64,000 bases of DNA from Faecalibacterium sp. UBA1762 (lineage in GTDB: Bacteria; Bacillota; Clostridia; Oscillospirales; Ruminococcaceae), in NCBI GenBank assembly GCA_002314755.1, contig DCHC01000003.1, positions 11,331 through 75,330 of the forward strand, read 5' to 3'. This document shows positions 1-8,433 of this stretch, one piece after another (the stretch's first letter is position 1; every line of letters begins with the position of its first letter). The notes beneath the pieces were generated by a model. It did not search any database, was not told the origin of the DNA, and worked only from the letters and a program-made list of their open reading frames with translations. The translations under genes and the position numbers were made by a program.

Positions 1-272
1 CACAGGATATACAGGGATATGCCCGGTTTTTGCAGTGGTCGGCCTGCGTTGCCGGTGTGCAGCCAAACACAGAGGACACGCCCTACGGCGTACATATAGA
101 TCGTTTGGGCGAAAGCCTGATCTGCATCAATAACCGTAGCGACAGTGCAGTCAGTCTGCAGCTGGAGACAGAAGTAATGCCGGTTTTTGATACCTTGTAC
201 AAAGGAAACGGGCGAAAGATTACTATGCCGCCTTGTAGCGCAGGACTGTTTGTTTGCAAACAGCAGGCTTAG
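1..272 (+). CDS. C-terminal fragment of an unrecognised protein
   Basis: The reading frame is open from the window edge to the TAG at 270-272, so this is the last ~90 residues of a gene that starts outside. An internal ATG at 30 has no convincing ribosome binding site. The sequence (ending in ..PPCSAGLFVCKQQA) is rich in beta-strand-like alternation and resembles the terminal beta-sandwich of many glycoside hydrolases, but no catalytic motif is visible. Function cannot be assigned from this piece. Confidence 0.55.
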   Translation, partial: QDIQGYARFLQWSACVAGVQPNTEDTPYGVHIDRLGESLICINNRSDSAVSLQLETEVMPVFDTLYKGNGRKITMPPCSAGLFVCKQQA

Positions 273-399
273 GTTATGTTGACAGGAAAAAGTTATACAA
301 AAAAGACATGATCGGTTTTTGTTGACACTTCGCCCAAAAAAAGCACATTCTTTAATTGTAAAATGTACCAAAAAAGAGGTTGATTTTTTAGACAATGTG

Positions 400-429
400 T
401 TGACAAGCAGACTGCAATTATGGTATGAT
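400..429 (+). promoter_or_regulatory. Sigma-A promoter of the xpt transcript
   Basis: TTGACA at 400-405 and TATGAT at 424-429 with an 18-bp spacer. Transcription would start near 436, just ahead of the purine aptamer, leaving a ~285-nt leader before xpt. A second TTGACA at 322-327 has no good -10 partner. Confidence 0.8.
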
Positions 430-453
430 ATACTCGTCAAATGAAGTAACCCC

Positions 454-650
454 GCCAATATAGGTTTGGATGTCTGGCCCAAATGTTTCTACCGTGCAGC
501 CTTAATGTGCGACTATTGGCTCTATAAAGCTTTCTGCGTTTATCTTGAAAGAAAAACGTGGTTGGTTTTGTATTGCCGTGAACAATAGTTATAGCAAGGG
601 TTTTGAGATAGGGACAGATCATCCGCCGGGTGATTTGTCCTTTTTGTTTT
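454..650 (+). promoter_or_regulatory. Purine (guanine-class) riboswitch of xpt
   Basis: Three-way-junction aptamer at 454-520: P1 GCCAATA (454-460) pairs perfectly with TATTGGC (514-520), and the J2/3 signature TGTTTCTACC is at 484-493. Aligned by hand to the B. subtilis xpt aptamer it has the same length throughout and keeps the pocket nucleotides U22, U47, U51 and C74; C74 (in GAC, 511-513) implies guanine/hypoxanthine/xanthine rather than adenine. J1/2 (TAGGT) and the first L3 base differ from the textbook sequence. The expression platform ends in the terminator at 612-650. Segment 583-588 (CAATAG) is complementary to the P1 3' strand (513-518), a possible alternative pairing when ligand is absent. 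Confidence 0.9.
612..650 (+). terminator. Riboswitch terminator upstream of xpt
   Basis: A 13-bp stem (612-624 with 628-640, two G-T pairs) with a 3-nt loop, followed by TTTTTGTTTT. It lies between the purine aptamer and xpt, so it is the likely premature terminator used when purine is bound. Confidence 0.9.
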
Positions 651-721
651 GATTTACAGATTGATTCATATATACGGTGTAGACTGCGGTCAACACAGCA
701 AAGAAAAGGAAGCGGAAGAAT

Positions 722-1294
722 ATGAAAGCACTGGAAGAAAAAATCATCCGGGAAGGAAAGGTGCTTCCCGGCAACATTCTGAAAGTCGGTTCTTTTTTGA
801 ATCACCAGGTCGAGCCAGCCTTTACCATGGAGATGGGCAGGGAGATTGCCCGACTGTTTGCGGCGAAAAAGATCGACAAGGTTCTGACTATTGAGACCAG
901 TGGTATCCCGGTGGCGTTTGCCGCTGCAGCCGCTCTGAATGTTCCGATGGTCTTTGCGAAAAAAAATAAGACCAGCAATGTATCCGGTAGCGTATATAGT
1001 ACTGTGGTGCATTCCTACACCCACAATACGGATTATAATATCGTGGTGGAGAACAACTATCTGAACGCAGGGGAGTCCGTGCTGCTGGTAGATGATTTTC
1101 TGGCCAACGGTAAGGCGTTGGTCGGTCTGATAGATATTGTACATCAAGCAGGCGGTGAGGTTGCCGGTGCCGCAGTTGCCATTGAAAAAGGGTTCCAGGG
1201 CGGCGGCGACATATTGCGGGCTCAGGGGCTGCAGGTAGAGGCACTTGCCCTGATTGAAAGCATGACAGATCACTCTATTGCTTTTCGCAAGTAA
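722..1294 (+). CDS. xpt: Xanthine phosphoribosyltransferase
   Basis: A 190-residue type I phosphoribosyltransferase that converts xanthine and PRPP to XMP for purine salvage in the cytoplasm. The PRPP-binding loop reads VLLVDDFLANGKA (residues ~121-133), and the N-terminal MKALEEKIIREGKVLPGNIL stretch and total length match the Firmicutes Xpt family. The ATG at 722 follows an AAGGAAG ribosome binding site. It is first in a unit read through a guanine-class riboswitch and is followed 95 bp later by a BMP-family lipoprotein and its ABC importer, so uptake and salvage of purines are probably co-regulated. Confidence 0.95.
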   Translation: MKALEEKIIREGKVLPGNILKVGSFLNHQVEPAFTMEMGREIARLFAAKKIDKVLTIETSGIPVAFAAAAALNVPMVFAKKNKTSNVSGSVYSTVVHSYTHNTDYNIVVENNYLNAGESVLLVDDFLANGKALVGLIDIVHQAGGEVAGAAVAIEKGFQGGGDILRAQGLQVEALALIESMTDHSIAFRK

Positions 1295-1389
1295 TCAGTT
1301 TTGGTACGAACATCTCCGGCGGTAAAGGACTGTCGGCGATGTAAAAAAATATTTTCCATTGTGAATGTGAAAAAATTGGAGGAAACAAA

Positions 1390-2655
1390 ATGAAAAAAGT
1401 AATCGCATTGCTGTTGGCTTTGATCATGGTACTGTCTATGGTCGGTTGCGCAGCCAAGACCGAGACCGCTGAGTCCGTTGTTGAGTCTGCTGCTGAGGAA
1501 GCTGTTGGAGAAGCAGTTGAGAGTACCGGCGCAGACCTGTCCAATGTCAAAATCGGTTTTATCTTCCTGCATGACGAGAACTCCACCTACGACCTGAACT
1601 TCCTGAACGGCGCCAAGGAGGCTGTTGCTCAGCTGGGTCTGACCGAGGATCAGTACATCATCCGTACCAATGTTCCCGAAGGCCAGGAGTGCTACGACGC
1701 TGCCTGTGAGCTGGCTGACGCCGGTTGCAACATCATCTTTGCTGACTCCTTCGGCCATGAGGACTTCATGATCCAGGCTGCTAAGGAATACACCGATGTG
1801 CAGTTCTGCCACGCTACAGGTACCAAGGCTCACACTGAGGGTCTGGCAAACTTCCACAATGCTTTCGCTTCCATCTACGAGGGCCGTTACCTGGCAGGTA
1901 TTGCTGCAGGTTTGAAGCTGAACGAGATGATCGAGGCCGGCGAGATCACTGCAGACCAGGCAAAGATCGGTTATGTCGGTGCTTATCCCTACGCCGAAGT
2001 GAAATCCGGTTACACCAGCTTCTTCCTGGGTGCCCGTTCTGTTTGCTCTTCTGCCACTATGGAAGTTACCTACACCTACTCTTGGTACGACGAGGCCATG
2101 GAGAAAGAGTCCGCTCAGAAGCTGATCGCCAACGGTTGTGTACTGATCAGCCAGCACGCTGACTCCATGGGCGCTCCCACCGCTTGCGAGACCGCAGGTG
2201 TCCCCGACGTTTCTTACAACGGCAGCACCGCTGCGGCCTGCCCCAACACCTTCATTGTTTCCTCCCGTATTGATTGGGCTCCCTACTTTGTCTACATCAT
2301 GAACTGCGTTGCCAACGGCGAGGCTATTGATACTGACTGGACCGGCACCATTGCCACCGGTTCCGTTGTTCTGACTGAGCTGGGCGGCGCTGCTGCTGCC
2401 GGTACTCAGGACGCAATTGACGCTGCTAAGGCTGAGATGGTTGCCGGTACCCTGCATGTCTTTGCTATCGACGCCTTTACTGTTGGCGGTGCTGCTCTGG
2501 ATGAGACCTTCCTGGCTGATGTGGACAGCGATGCCAACTACACCGCTGATACCGCTGTCGTCTCCGACGGTTATTTCCATGAGTCCGAGATGCGTTCTGC
2601 TCCCTACTTTGAGTTGCTGATCGACGGTATCACCGAGATCGATAGCGCAAACTAA
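1390..2655 (+). CDS. BMP-family purine/nucleoside-binding lipoprotein
   Basis: Substrate-binding lipoprotein of 421 residues (BMP family, Med/BmpA/PnrA type). It has a short signal peptide (MKKVIALLLALIMVLSM) and a lipobox ending at Cys20 (MVGC), then a linker rich in Glu, Ala and Ser, then the binding domain starting VKIGFIFLHDENS. In this family the ligand is a purine nucleoside or a related base, which agrees with the xpt neighbour and the ATPase and permeases downstream. A GGAGG site sits 8 bp before the ATG. Codon choice is strongly biased to GCT/GGT/ACC, suggesting high expression. The hairpin at 2672-2705 behind it may keep its transcript level above that of the transporter genes. Confidence 0.9.
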   Translation: MKKVIALLLALIMVLSMVGCAAKTETAESVVESAAEEAVGEAVESTGADLSNVKIGFIFLHDENSTYDLNFLNGAKEAVAQLGLTEDQYIIRTNVPEGQECYDAACELADAGCNIIFADSFGHEDFMIQAAKEYTDVQFCHATGTKAHTEGLANFHNAFASIYEGRYLAGIAAGLKLNEMIEAGEITADQAKIGYVGAYPYAEVKSGYTSFFLGARSVCSSATMEVTYTYSWYDEAMEKESAQKLIANGCVLISQHADSMGAPTACETAGVPDVSYNGSTAAACPNTFIVSSRIDWAPYFVYIMNCVANGEAIDTDWTGTIATGSVVLTELGGAAAAGTQDAIDAAKAEMVAGTLHVFAIDAFTVGGAALDETFLADVDSDANYTADTAVVSDGYFHESEMRSAPYFELLIDGITEIDSAN

Positions 2656-2671
2656 TTAGAAGACCTTATCT

Positions 2672-2705
2672 ACAAGCCCCGGCCCGTTTTCGGGCCGAGG
2701 CTTGT
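2672..2705 (+). terminator. Strong hairpin after the lipoprotein gene
   Basis: A 15-bp G+C-rich stem (2672-2686 with 2691-2705, one C-A mismatch) and a TTTT loop, followed by ACCCCTCTTTTAC rather than an unbroken T run. It could be a partial terminator or an RNA-stabilising 3' end that lets the lipoprotein be made in excess over the ATPase and permeases. Confidence 0.6.
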
Positions 2706-2715
2706 ACCCCTCTTT

Positions 2716-2880
2716 TACACCGCCTTTTGTCTGTTACCGGACAAAATTACAAGCGGTGTATTGCTGTTTTTAGTGATTTGTATTACTATTATTAAGGAAC
2801 CGCGTCAGAAAATCTCCTATTCGGGATGTGAAGGGCAGTGCAATGCTCAACCTGTTTTGCACCGCCCTTTGCATCCGGAA
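2716..2880 (+). other. Two further hairpins in the leader of the ABC ATPase gene
   Basis: Two inverted repeats fill the gap before the ATPase. ACACCGC (near 2717) pairs with GCGGTGT (near 2753), enclosing TTTTGTC and GACAAAA. A longer hairpin begins with GGATG at 2823, has GTGCAA/TTGCAC and GGGC/GCCC arms, and closes at GCATCC (~2877). Neither is followed by a T run. No known riboswitch consensus is recognised; they could be processing or stability elements. Confidence 0.5.
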
Positions 2881-2927
2881 GGGAAAAGCAGAATAAGCTG
2901 AAAAAGGAAAAACAGGAGGAATGCAAT

Positions 2928-4469
2928 TTGGAGACCAAAATAGCCGCAGTAAAAATGCGCAACATCTCAAAGACCTTTGGCATCATTGTTGCAAATGACA
3001 AGGTCTGGTTAGACATCTACCGCGGAGAAATTCTGGCTTTGCTGGGCGAAAACGGCAGCGGAAAAACGACCCTGATGAATATGCTGTCCGGTATCTATTT
3101 TCCGGATGAGGGTACTATTACGGTTGACGGCAAAGAGGTGGTCATCCGCTCCCCCCGCGACGCGTATACTCTGGGTATCGGTATGATTCACCAGCATTTT
3201 AAGCTGGTGGATGTATTGACCGCAGCAGAAAACATTGTTTTGGGCATCAATGATAAGGGCAAGCTGGATATGGCTGCCGTCTGCAAAAAGGTCAAGGATA
3301 TTTGTGACACCTACGGCTTTGTCGTAGACCCCAATCAGAAGATCTATGATATGAACGTCTCGCAAAAACAGACGGTGGAAATTGTCAAGGCACTGTATCG
3401 CGGCGCGGATATCCTGATTTTGGATGAGCCCACCGCAGTTTTGACCCCGCAGGAGACAGACAAGTTGTTCGCTGTTTTACGCAATATGCGGGATGCGGGC
3501 AAGGCAATCGTCATTATCACCCACAAAATGCATGAGGTGGAGAGTCTTTCTGACCGGGTCGCAGTGCTACGTCACGGCCAGTTCATCGGCGATATGCCCA
3601 CAGCGCAAACTGATGCGCAGGAGATGACCAATATGATGGTGGGTCACCCTGTAGTGCTGAATATCGACCGTCCCGAACCGGTACATCCCCGTCCTCGTCT
3701 GCAGGTCAAAAATCTGACGGTGCGCAATGTGGACGGCATTGTCAAGCTGGATGATGTTTCTTTTACGGTCAATACCGGTGAAATCCTGGGTATTGCCGGT
3801 ATCTCCGGTTGTGGTCAAAAGGAACTGCTGGAGGCAATTGCCGGTTTGCAGCCTGCAGAGAGCGGCAGTGTATGCTATGTGAATGATGACGGTACCGAAG
3901 AGGAGCTGCTCTCTAAGGATCCTTTGGAGGTTGCGGAAAAGGGCGTGTCCCTCTCCTTCGTCCCGGAGGACCGGTTGGGTATGGGTCTGATCGGCAATAT
4001 GGATCTGGCAGATAATATGATGCTGCGCTCCTACCGCCGGGGTAAGGGAATCTTTACCGATCGCCGCACCCCCCGCAAGTTGGCAGAAAACGTAGTGAAG
4101 GAGCTGCAGGTCAGCACCCCGGGGGTCAGCACTCCGGTCCGTCGTCTTTCCGGCGGTAATGTGCAAAAGGTTCTGGTCGGCCGCGAAATCGCCAGCGCCC
4201 CTACCGTACTACTGACGGCTTACGCGGTACGCGGTCTGGATATTAACGCCTCCTATATTATTTATGATCTTCTGAATAAGCAAAAGCAGCAGGGTGTAGC
4301 CGTTGTCTATGTGGGCGAGGATCTGGATGTTTTGCTGCAGCTGGCTGATCGCATTTTGGTACTGTGCGGCGGCAAGGTCAGCGGCGTGGTGGAAGGACGC
4401 AATGCAAATAAGCGTGAAGTCGGTATGATGATGACCCGCTTGGGGGAGGAAAAGACCGATGAGGAATAA
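2928..4469 (+). CDS. Nucleoside ABC importer, double ATPase subunit
   Basis: A 513-residue ATPase with two fused nucleotide-binding domains, as in sugar and nucleoside (YufO/NupA-type) importers. NBD1 has Walker A GENGSGKTT, a divergent signature NVSQKQTVEI and Walker B ILILDEPTA. NBD2 has a degenerate Walker A (GISGCGQKE, normal for the family), an intact LSGGN signature, and an unusual Walker B region VLLTAYAVRGLDI, where relatives typically read ..AAQPTRGLD... The start chosen is TTG 2928, because AGGAGG at 2914-2919 sits 8 bp before it; an in-frame ATG at 2838 lies inside a hairpin and adds ~30 residues unlike the family. It overlaps the next gene by 11 bp. Confidence 0.9.
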   Translation: METKIAAVKMRNISKTFGIIVANDKVWLDIYRGEILALLGENGSGKTTLMNMLSGIYFPDEGTITVDGKEVVIRSPRDAYTLGIGMIHQHFKLVDVLTAAENIVLGINDKGKLDMAAVCKKVKDICDTYGFVVDPNQKIYDMNVSQKQTVEIVKALYRGADILILDEPTAVLTPQETDKLFAVLRNMRDAGKAIVIITHKMHEVESLSDRVAVLRHGQFIGDMPTAQTDAQEMTNMMVGHPVVLNIDRPEPVHPRPRLQVKNLTVRNVDGIVKLDDVSFTVNTGEILGIAGISGCGQKELLEAIAGLQPAESGSVCYVNDDGTEEELLSKDPLEVAEKGVSLSFVPEDRLGMGLIGNMDLADNMMLRSYRRGKGIFTDRRTPRKLAENVVKELQVSTPGVSTPVRRLSGGNVQKVLVGREIASAPTVLLTAYAVRGLDINASYIIYDLLNKQKQQGVAVVYVGEDLDVLLQLADRILVLCGGKVSGVVEGRNANKREVGMMMTRLGEEKTDEE

Positions 4470-5583
4470 CAAACAGAAAATGCAGATACATATCATCAAA
4501 AGAAAGGCACTTCCCTGGTATCGGGCATGGACGATCCGCGGCGCCTCTATTGTGCTGGCACTGATCGTATGCGCCGTTGTTGCTATGGCGACCACCGGTG
4601 AGAATCCCTTAAAGTTGTACGCGACGATTTTTGAGGGCAGCTTCGGTACCGAGCGCAAGGTCTGGGTTATGCTGCAGAACGTTGCGATTTTGTTATGCGT
4701 CTCTCTGGCAGTTACCCCCGCTTTTAAGATGCGCTTTTGGAATATCGGCGGCGAGGGGCAGGTATTGATCGGCGGTCTGGCTGCGGCTTCCTGCATGATC
4801 CTGCTGGGCGATAAGCTGCCGAACGCGCTGTTGATCGCGGTCATGGTCATTGCCAGTATGGCTGCCGGTGCGATCTGGGGTATGATTCCCGCCTTCTGCA
4901 AAGCAAAGTGGAACACAAATGAAACTCTGTTTACCCTGATGATGAACTATGTTGCCACCCAATTGGTTGCCTATTTCGTCATTCTGTGGGAGGTCCCTAA
5001 GGGCGCGGGGAAAATCGGTGTGATCAACCAGGATACTCAGGCAGGCTGGCTGCCTCAGATTGGAAACTACCGCTACCTGTTAAATATTCTTGTTGTGGCA
5101 CTTCTGACTGTTTTTATGTATGTTTACCTGAACTACACTAAGCATGGCTATGAGCTGAGCGTTGTGGGTGGCAGTGAGCGCACGGCACGTTACATCGGCA
5201 TCAAGGTGGAAAAAGTCATTGTACGCACCATGCTGCTTTCCGGTGCTGTCTGCGGTATTGCAGGTCTGTTGCTGGTGGGCGGTACCGATCATACCATTAC
5301 CACGACGATTTCCGACGGACGCGGTTTTACTGCGGTTATGGTCTCCTGGCTTGCAAAGTTTAACCCCATCGTCATGATTCTGACCAGCTTCCTGTTGGTG
5401 TTTTTGGGCAGAGGCGCTGCGGAAATTTCCACAAACTTCGGATTGAATCATTCTTTCTCGGATATTTTGACCGGCATTATTCTGTTCTTCATCATCGGTA
5501 GCGAATTCTTTATCACCTATCAAATTGTAGTCAACAAAACAGCCGCGGAGCCGGACAAAAAATCGGCAGGTAAGGAGGGCTAA
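4459..5583 (+). CDS. Nucleoside ABC importer permease 1
   Basis: A 374-residue inner-membrane permease of the BPD_transp_2 (YufP/RbsC-like) family with many hydrophobic segments from residue ~25. The family hallmark segment FWNIGGEGQVLIGGLAA is at about residue 90-106. It would form half of the transmembrane channel with the following gene, receiving nucleoside from the BMP lipoprotein. Its start overlaps the ATPase gene by 11 bp, and the next permease begins 4 bp after its stop, so the three are translationally linked. Confidence 0.9.
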   Translation: MRNNKQKMQIHIIKRKALPWYRAWTIRGASIVLALIVCAVVAMATTGENPLKLYATIFEGSFGTERKVWVMLQNVAILLCVSLAVTPAFKMRFWNIGGEGQVLIGGLAAASCMILLGDKLPNALLIAVMVIASMAAGAIWGMIPAFCKAKWNTNETLFTLMMNYVATQLVAYFVILWEVPKGAGKIGVINQDTQAGWLPQIGNYRYLLNILVVALLTVFMYVYLNYTKHGYELSVVGGSERTARYIGIKVEKVIVRTMLLSGAVCGIAGLLLVGGTDHTITTTISDGRGFTAVMVSWLAKFNPIVMILTSFLLVFLGRGAAEISTNFGLNHSFSDILTGIILFFIIGSEFFITYQIVVNKTAAEPDKKSAGKEG

Positions 5584-5587
5584 AGAA

Positions 5588-6580
5588 ATGTTTGATCTAA
5601 TTACCTTTATCCCCCGTGCGGTCATGCAGGGTATTCCGCTGCTGCTGGGCAGCACAGGTGAAACGCTGACGGAAAAATCCGGCAACCTGAATCTGGGCAT
5701 CCCCGGTATTATGTATGTGGGTGGCATCAGCGGCGTTATCGGTTCTTTCCTGTACGAGCAGTCTTTGAACGGCGGTGACATTAACGGTTTCCTGGCAATC
5801 TTGATCCCCATGCTTTCCTGTCTGTTGGGCTCCCTGTTAATGGGCCTGTTGTATTGCTTTTTGACGGTCAGTCTGCGCGCAAATCAAAATGTTACGGGTC
5901 TTGCTATGACCACCTTCGGTATCGGCTTCGGTAACTTTTTCGGCGGTTCTCTGATCAAGCTGACCGGCAGCGATATCCCCTCCATCGCGCTGACCAAGAC
6001 CAGCGATTTTTTCAGAAAAACCCTGCCCTTTGCGGATAAAATGGGTTGGTTCGGCAAGCTATTTCTCTCTTACGGCTTTTTGGTCTATGTGGCTGTCGCC
6101 ATTGCGCTGATCACCGCATATATCTTAAAGCATACCCGTATGGGCCTGCAGCTGCGCGCTGTGGGTGAAAGTCCCGCTACCGCCGATGCGGCCGGCATCA
6201 ATGTCAACCGTTATAAATATGTGGCAACCTGTGTCGGCAGTATGATTGCCGGCTTAGGCGGTCTGTATTATGTGATGGATTATGCCAACGGTATCTGGAG
6301 CAATGATGCTTTCGGTGACCGCGGCTGGCTGGCTATTGCGCTGGTTATTTTTACCATCTGGCGTCCGGGTGTGGGTATTCCGGCCTCCATTCTGTTCGGC
6401 GGCCTGTATATTATCCACATCTTTATCCCCACCGGCGACAATATGGCGGTCAAGGAGTTATACAAGATGTCCCCTTACATTGTCACCATCATTGTGCTGG
6501 TTTTGACCAGTATGCGCGGCAAACGGGAAAATCAGCCTCCGGCGCACCTGGGGCTGCCCTATTTCCGGGAGGATCGCTGA
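5588..6580 (+). CDS. Nucleoside ABC importer permease 2
   Basis: A 330-residue second permease (YufQ-like, BPD_transp_2), shorter and without the N-terminal extension of its partner. The conserved ETLTEKSGNLNLGIPGIMY segment at residues ~25-43 and the repeated hydrophobic helices identify the family. It is the last gene of the purine uptake unit and is closed by a strong terminator at 6603-6643. Heteromeric permease pairs of unequal length are usual for BMP-linked importers. Confidence 0.9.
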   Translation: MFDLITFIPRAVMQGIPLLLGSTGETLTEKSGNLNLGIPGIMYVGGISGVIGSFLYEQSLNGGDINGFLAILIPMLSCLLGSLLMGLLYCFLTVSLRANQNVTGLAMTTFGIGFGNFFGGSLIKLTGSDIPSIALTKTSDFFRKTLPFADKMGWFGKLFLSYGFLVYVAVAIALITAYILKHTRMGLQLRAVGESPATADAAGINVNRYKYVATCVGSMIAGLGGLYYVMDYANGIWSNDAFGDRGWLAIALVIFTIWRPGVGIPASILFGGLYIIHIFIPTGDNMAVKELYKMSPYIVTIIVLVLTSMRGKRENQPPAHLGLPYFREDR

Positions 6581-6602
6581 TTCTGTTTAGATTATGAATG
6601 AG

Positions 6603-6643
6603 AGCTGCTATATACAGGCTTCCTGTATGTGGCAGCTTTTTTT
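6603..6643 (+). terminator. Terminator of the xpt-nucleoside importer unit
   Basis: A 16-bp stem (6603-6618 with 6622-6637, including G-T pairs) with a CTT loop, followed by six T. It lies 22 bp after the second permease gene. Confidence 0.93.
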
Positions 6644-6817
6644 CGGGAAAGAGCGGGTCAGAAACAAAAAAATAAAAGATATCCGCAGGAAATATCGGGA
6701 TAAAAGGCTTGACTTTACCCCTGATGGAAGGAATATACTACTTCATAATCCCAAACATTGTAGCCCGGCAGCAGAGAGAAAAACGAGAGAAAAATGATAA
6801 AAAACCGGCAGACCGGA

Positions 6818-6846
6818 TTGACGCTGAGAAAACTGTATGCTATGCT
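6818..6846 (+). promoter_or_regulatory. Promoter of the nfeD-SPFH pair
   Basis: TTGACG at 6818-6823 and TATGCT at 6841-6846, 17-bp spacer. An alternative set upstream (TTGACT 6709-6714, TATACT 6734-6739) has a 19-bp spacer. No gene is seen between 6644 and 6905. Confidence 0.6.
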
Positions 6847-6905
6847 AATGTGGAGGAGACCGACAAAGGATTCCCTTTGCCGGACAGCAGAAAGGAAGAA
6901 AGAAA

Positions 6906-7358
6906 ATGTCGTTTCAAACACTGCAGTTTGTCTGGTGTGCAGTATGTGTGACCATGCTGTTGTTGGAGGTTATAACGCCGGGCGCACTGGTTACCGTATG
7001 GTTTGCGGCCGGTGCCTTTATCACCCTGTTGGTCAGCCTGTTTTGCGGCAATCTCTGGGTACAGGTGGCAGTTTTTACGGTTGCATCCGTTGCACTGCTA
7101 CTACTCACCCGTCCGCTGGCACTGCGCCTGGTCAAAAAAGATTTCACTCCTACCAATGCAGACCGGATCATCGGTATGGTAGGTGTGGTAACCGAGCCGA
7201 TTACCCTGGATGAAACCGGTCGGGTACGGGTAGACGGTTTAGATTGGGCAGCGAAGGCAAAGATGCCCATAGCAGCAGGCACCCGCGTTTCGGTAGATGC
7301 AATCTCCGGCGCGACTGTAACAGTACACAGTATCTGCGAAACCGTTTCGCAGTCTTAA
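6906..7358 (+). CDS. NfeD family membrane protein
   Basis: A 150-residue short NfeD protein. It has several hydrophobic helices in the first ~75 residues (VWCAVCVTMLLLEVITPGAL.., then two more) and a C-terminal OB-fold-like beta domain from about residue 90 (GMVGVVTEPITLDETGRVRV..). NfeD proteins act with SPFH/stomatin scaffolds in membrane microdomains, and an SPFH gene follows 19 bp later, the standard pairing. No protease domain is fused to it. The ATG at 6906 follows GGAAGAAAG. Confidence 0.9.
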   Translation: MSFQTLQFVWCAVCVTMLLLEVITPGALVTVWFAAGAFITLLVSLFCGNLWVQVAVFTVASVALLLLTRPLALRLVKKDFTPTNADRIIGMVGVVTEPITLDETGRVRVDGLDWAAKAKMPIAAGTRVSVDAISGATVTVHSICETVSQS

Positions 7359-7377
7359 ATAATAGGAGGAAAAAGCC

Positions 7378-8259
7378 ATGAAGTATATTTTTATTATTAT
7401 CGCCCTGTTAATCGTCATTATTATTTCCAATATTCGGGTCGTCCCGCAGGCCAATGCCTTTGTTGTGGAAAAGCTGGGCGTTTACAGCACCACCTGGAAC
7501 GCCGGACTGCACATTAAGACCCCTTTCTTTGACCGCATTGCCAAACGGGTCAGCCTGAAAGAGCAGGTTGCGGATTTCCGTCCCCAGCCGGTGATCACCC
7601 GGGATAATGTCACGATGCAGATCGATACCGTTGTCTTTTATCAGGTAACGGATCCCAAGCTGTACACCTACGGCGTGGATCGCCCCCTGGCGGCAATTGA
7701 AAATCTGACCGCAACCACACTGCGTAACATTATCGGCGATTTGGAGCTGGACCATACCCTGACCAGCCGTGATGTGATCAACAGTAAGATTACGGCGATT
7801 TTGGATGAGGCCACAGATAAGTGGGGCATTAAGGTCAACCGCGTAGAGTTGAAGAATATCATTCCTCCCGCTGAAATTCAGGATGCCATGGAAAAGCAGA
7901 TGAAGGCAGAGCGTGAGCGCCGTGAGAGCATTCTGCGTGCCGAGGGTGAAAAGCGCAGCCAGATTTTAGTGGCAGAGGGCGAAAAGGAAAGCGCGATTCT
8001 GCGCGCAGACGCCGTAAAAGAGCAGAAAATTCGCGAAGCGCAGGGCGAGGCAGAGGCTGTTTTGGTGGTGCAGAAGGCGATTGCCGATTCTATCCGTTTG
8101 CTGAACGAGGCTGACCCCAGCCAGAAGGTATTGACCCTGAAAAGCCTGGAGGCTTTGCAGAAGGTTGCTGACGGTAAGGCTACCAAGCTGATTATCCCCA
8201 GCGAGCTGCAGAATTTAGGCGGTCTGGTTGCCAGCGTGAAGGAAATGGCGGAAAAATAA
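7378..8259 (+). CDS. SPFH/stomatin-like membrane scaffold protein
   Basis: A 293-residue protein with one N-terminal membrane anchor (YIFIIIALLIVIIIS), an SPFH (band 7) domain from ~25 to 190 (starting NIRVVPQANAFVVEKLG) and a long Ala/Glu/Arg-rich coiled coil (about 175-235) that drives oligomerisation. It is closest to the QmcA/paraslipin type. It forms a two-gene operon with nfeD. The AGGAGG-like site before ATG 7378 is strong. It probably organises a membrane microdomain or protects membrane proteins from proteolysis, as known for the family. Confidence 0.9.
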   Translation: MKYIFIIIALLIVIIISNIRVVPQANAFVVEKLGVYSTTWNAGLHIKTPFFDRIAKRVSLKEQVADFRPQPVITRDNVTMQIDTVVFYQVTDPKLYTYGVDRPLAAIENLTATTLRNIIGDLELDHTLTSRDVINSKITAILDEATDKWGIKVNRVELKNIIPPAEIQDAMEKQMKAERERRESILRAEGEKRSQILVAEGEKESAILRADAVKEQKIREAQGEAEAVLVVQKAIADSIRLLNEADPSQKVLTLKSLEALQKVADGKATKLIIPSELQNLGGLVASVKEMAEK

Positions 8260-8287
8260 GGCCGGCAGGTGACCTTGTAAAAAAACT

Positions 8288-8315
8288 TTGCAAAATATCA
8301 GATAGTTGTTATAAT
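8288..8315 (+). promoter_or_regulatory. Possible promoter for the GH43-like gene
   Basis: TTGCAA at 8288-8293 and TATAAT at 8310-8315, 16-bp spacer. The predicted start (~8322) falls inside the terminator hairpin at 8319-8354, so transcripts from this promoter would lack part of the 5' arm and read through. Confidence 0.5.
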
Positions 8316-8318
8316 AAG

Positions 8319-8354
8319 GGTGTCGCAGCCGGTAATCAGGTGCGACACCTTTTT
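8319..8354 (+). terminator. Terminator after the SPFH gene
   Basis: GGTGTCGCA (8319-8327) pairs perfectly with TGCGACACC (8341-8349), followed by TTTTT. Confidence 0.88.
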
Positions 8355-8433
8355 CTTGAAATAGGAAAAAGGAACAGAAAAAGAAGGACTGGCTGCTGCA
8401 GTGCGGCGGACAGTCGCGGAAAGGATGAAGAAA

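Noticed and set aside
1270..2580. A 436-codon open frame on the minus strand opposite the BMP lipoprotein gene
   Set aside because: It is a shadow of the strongly biased codons of the plus-strand gene; its Ser/Val/Gly-rich translation has no motif or ribosome binding site.
2838..2927. Upstream ATG start for the nucleoside importer ATPase
   Set aside because: The added N-terminus lies in an RNA hairpin and is unlike the family; TTG 2928 has a perfect AGGAGG at the right distance.
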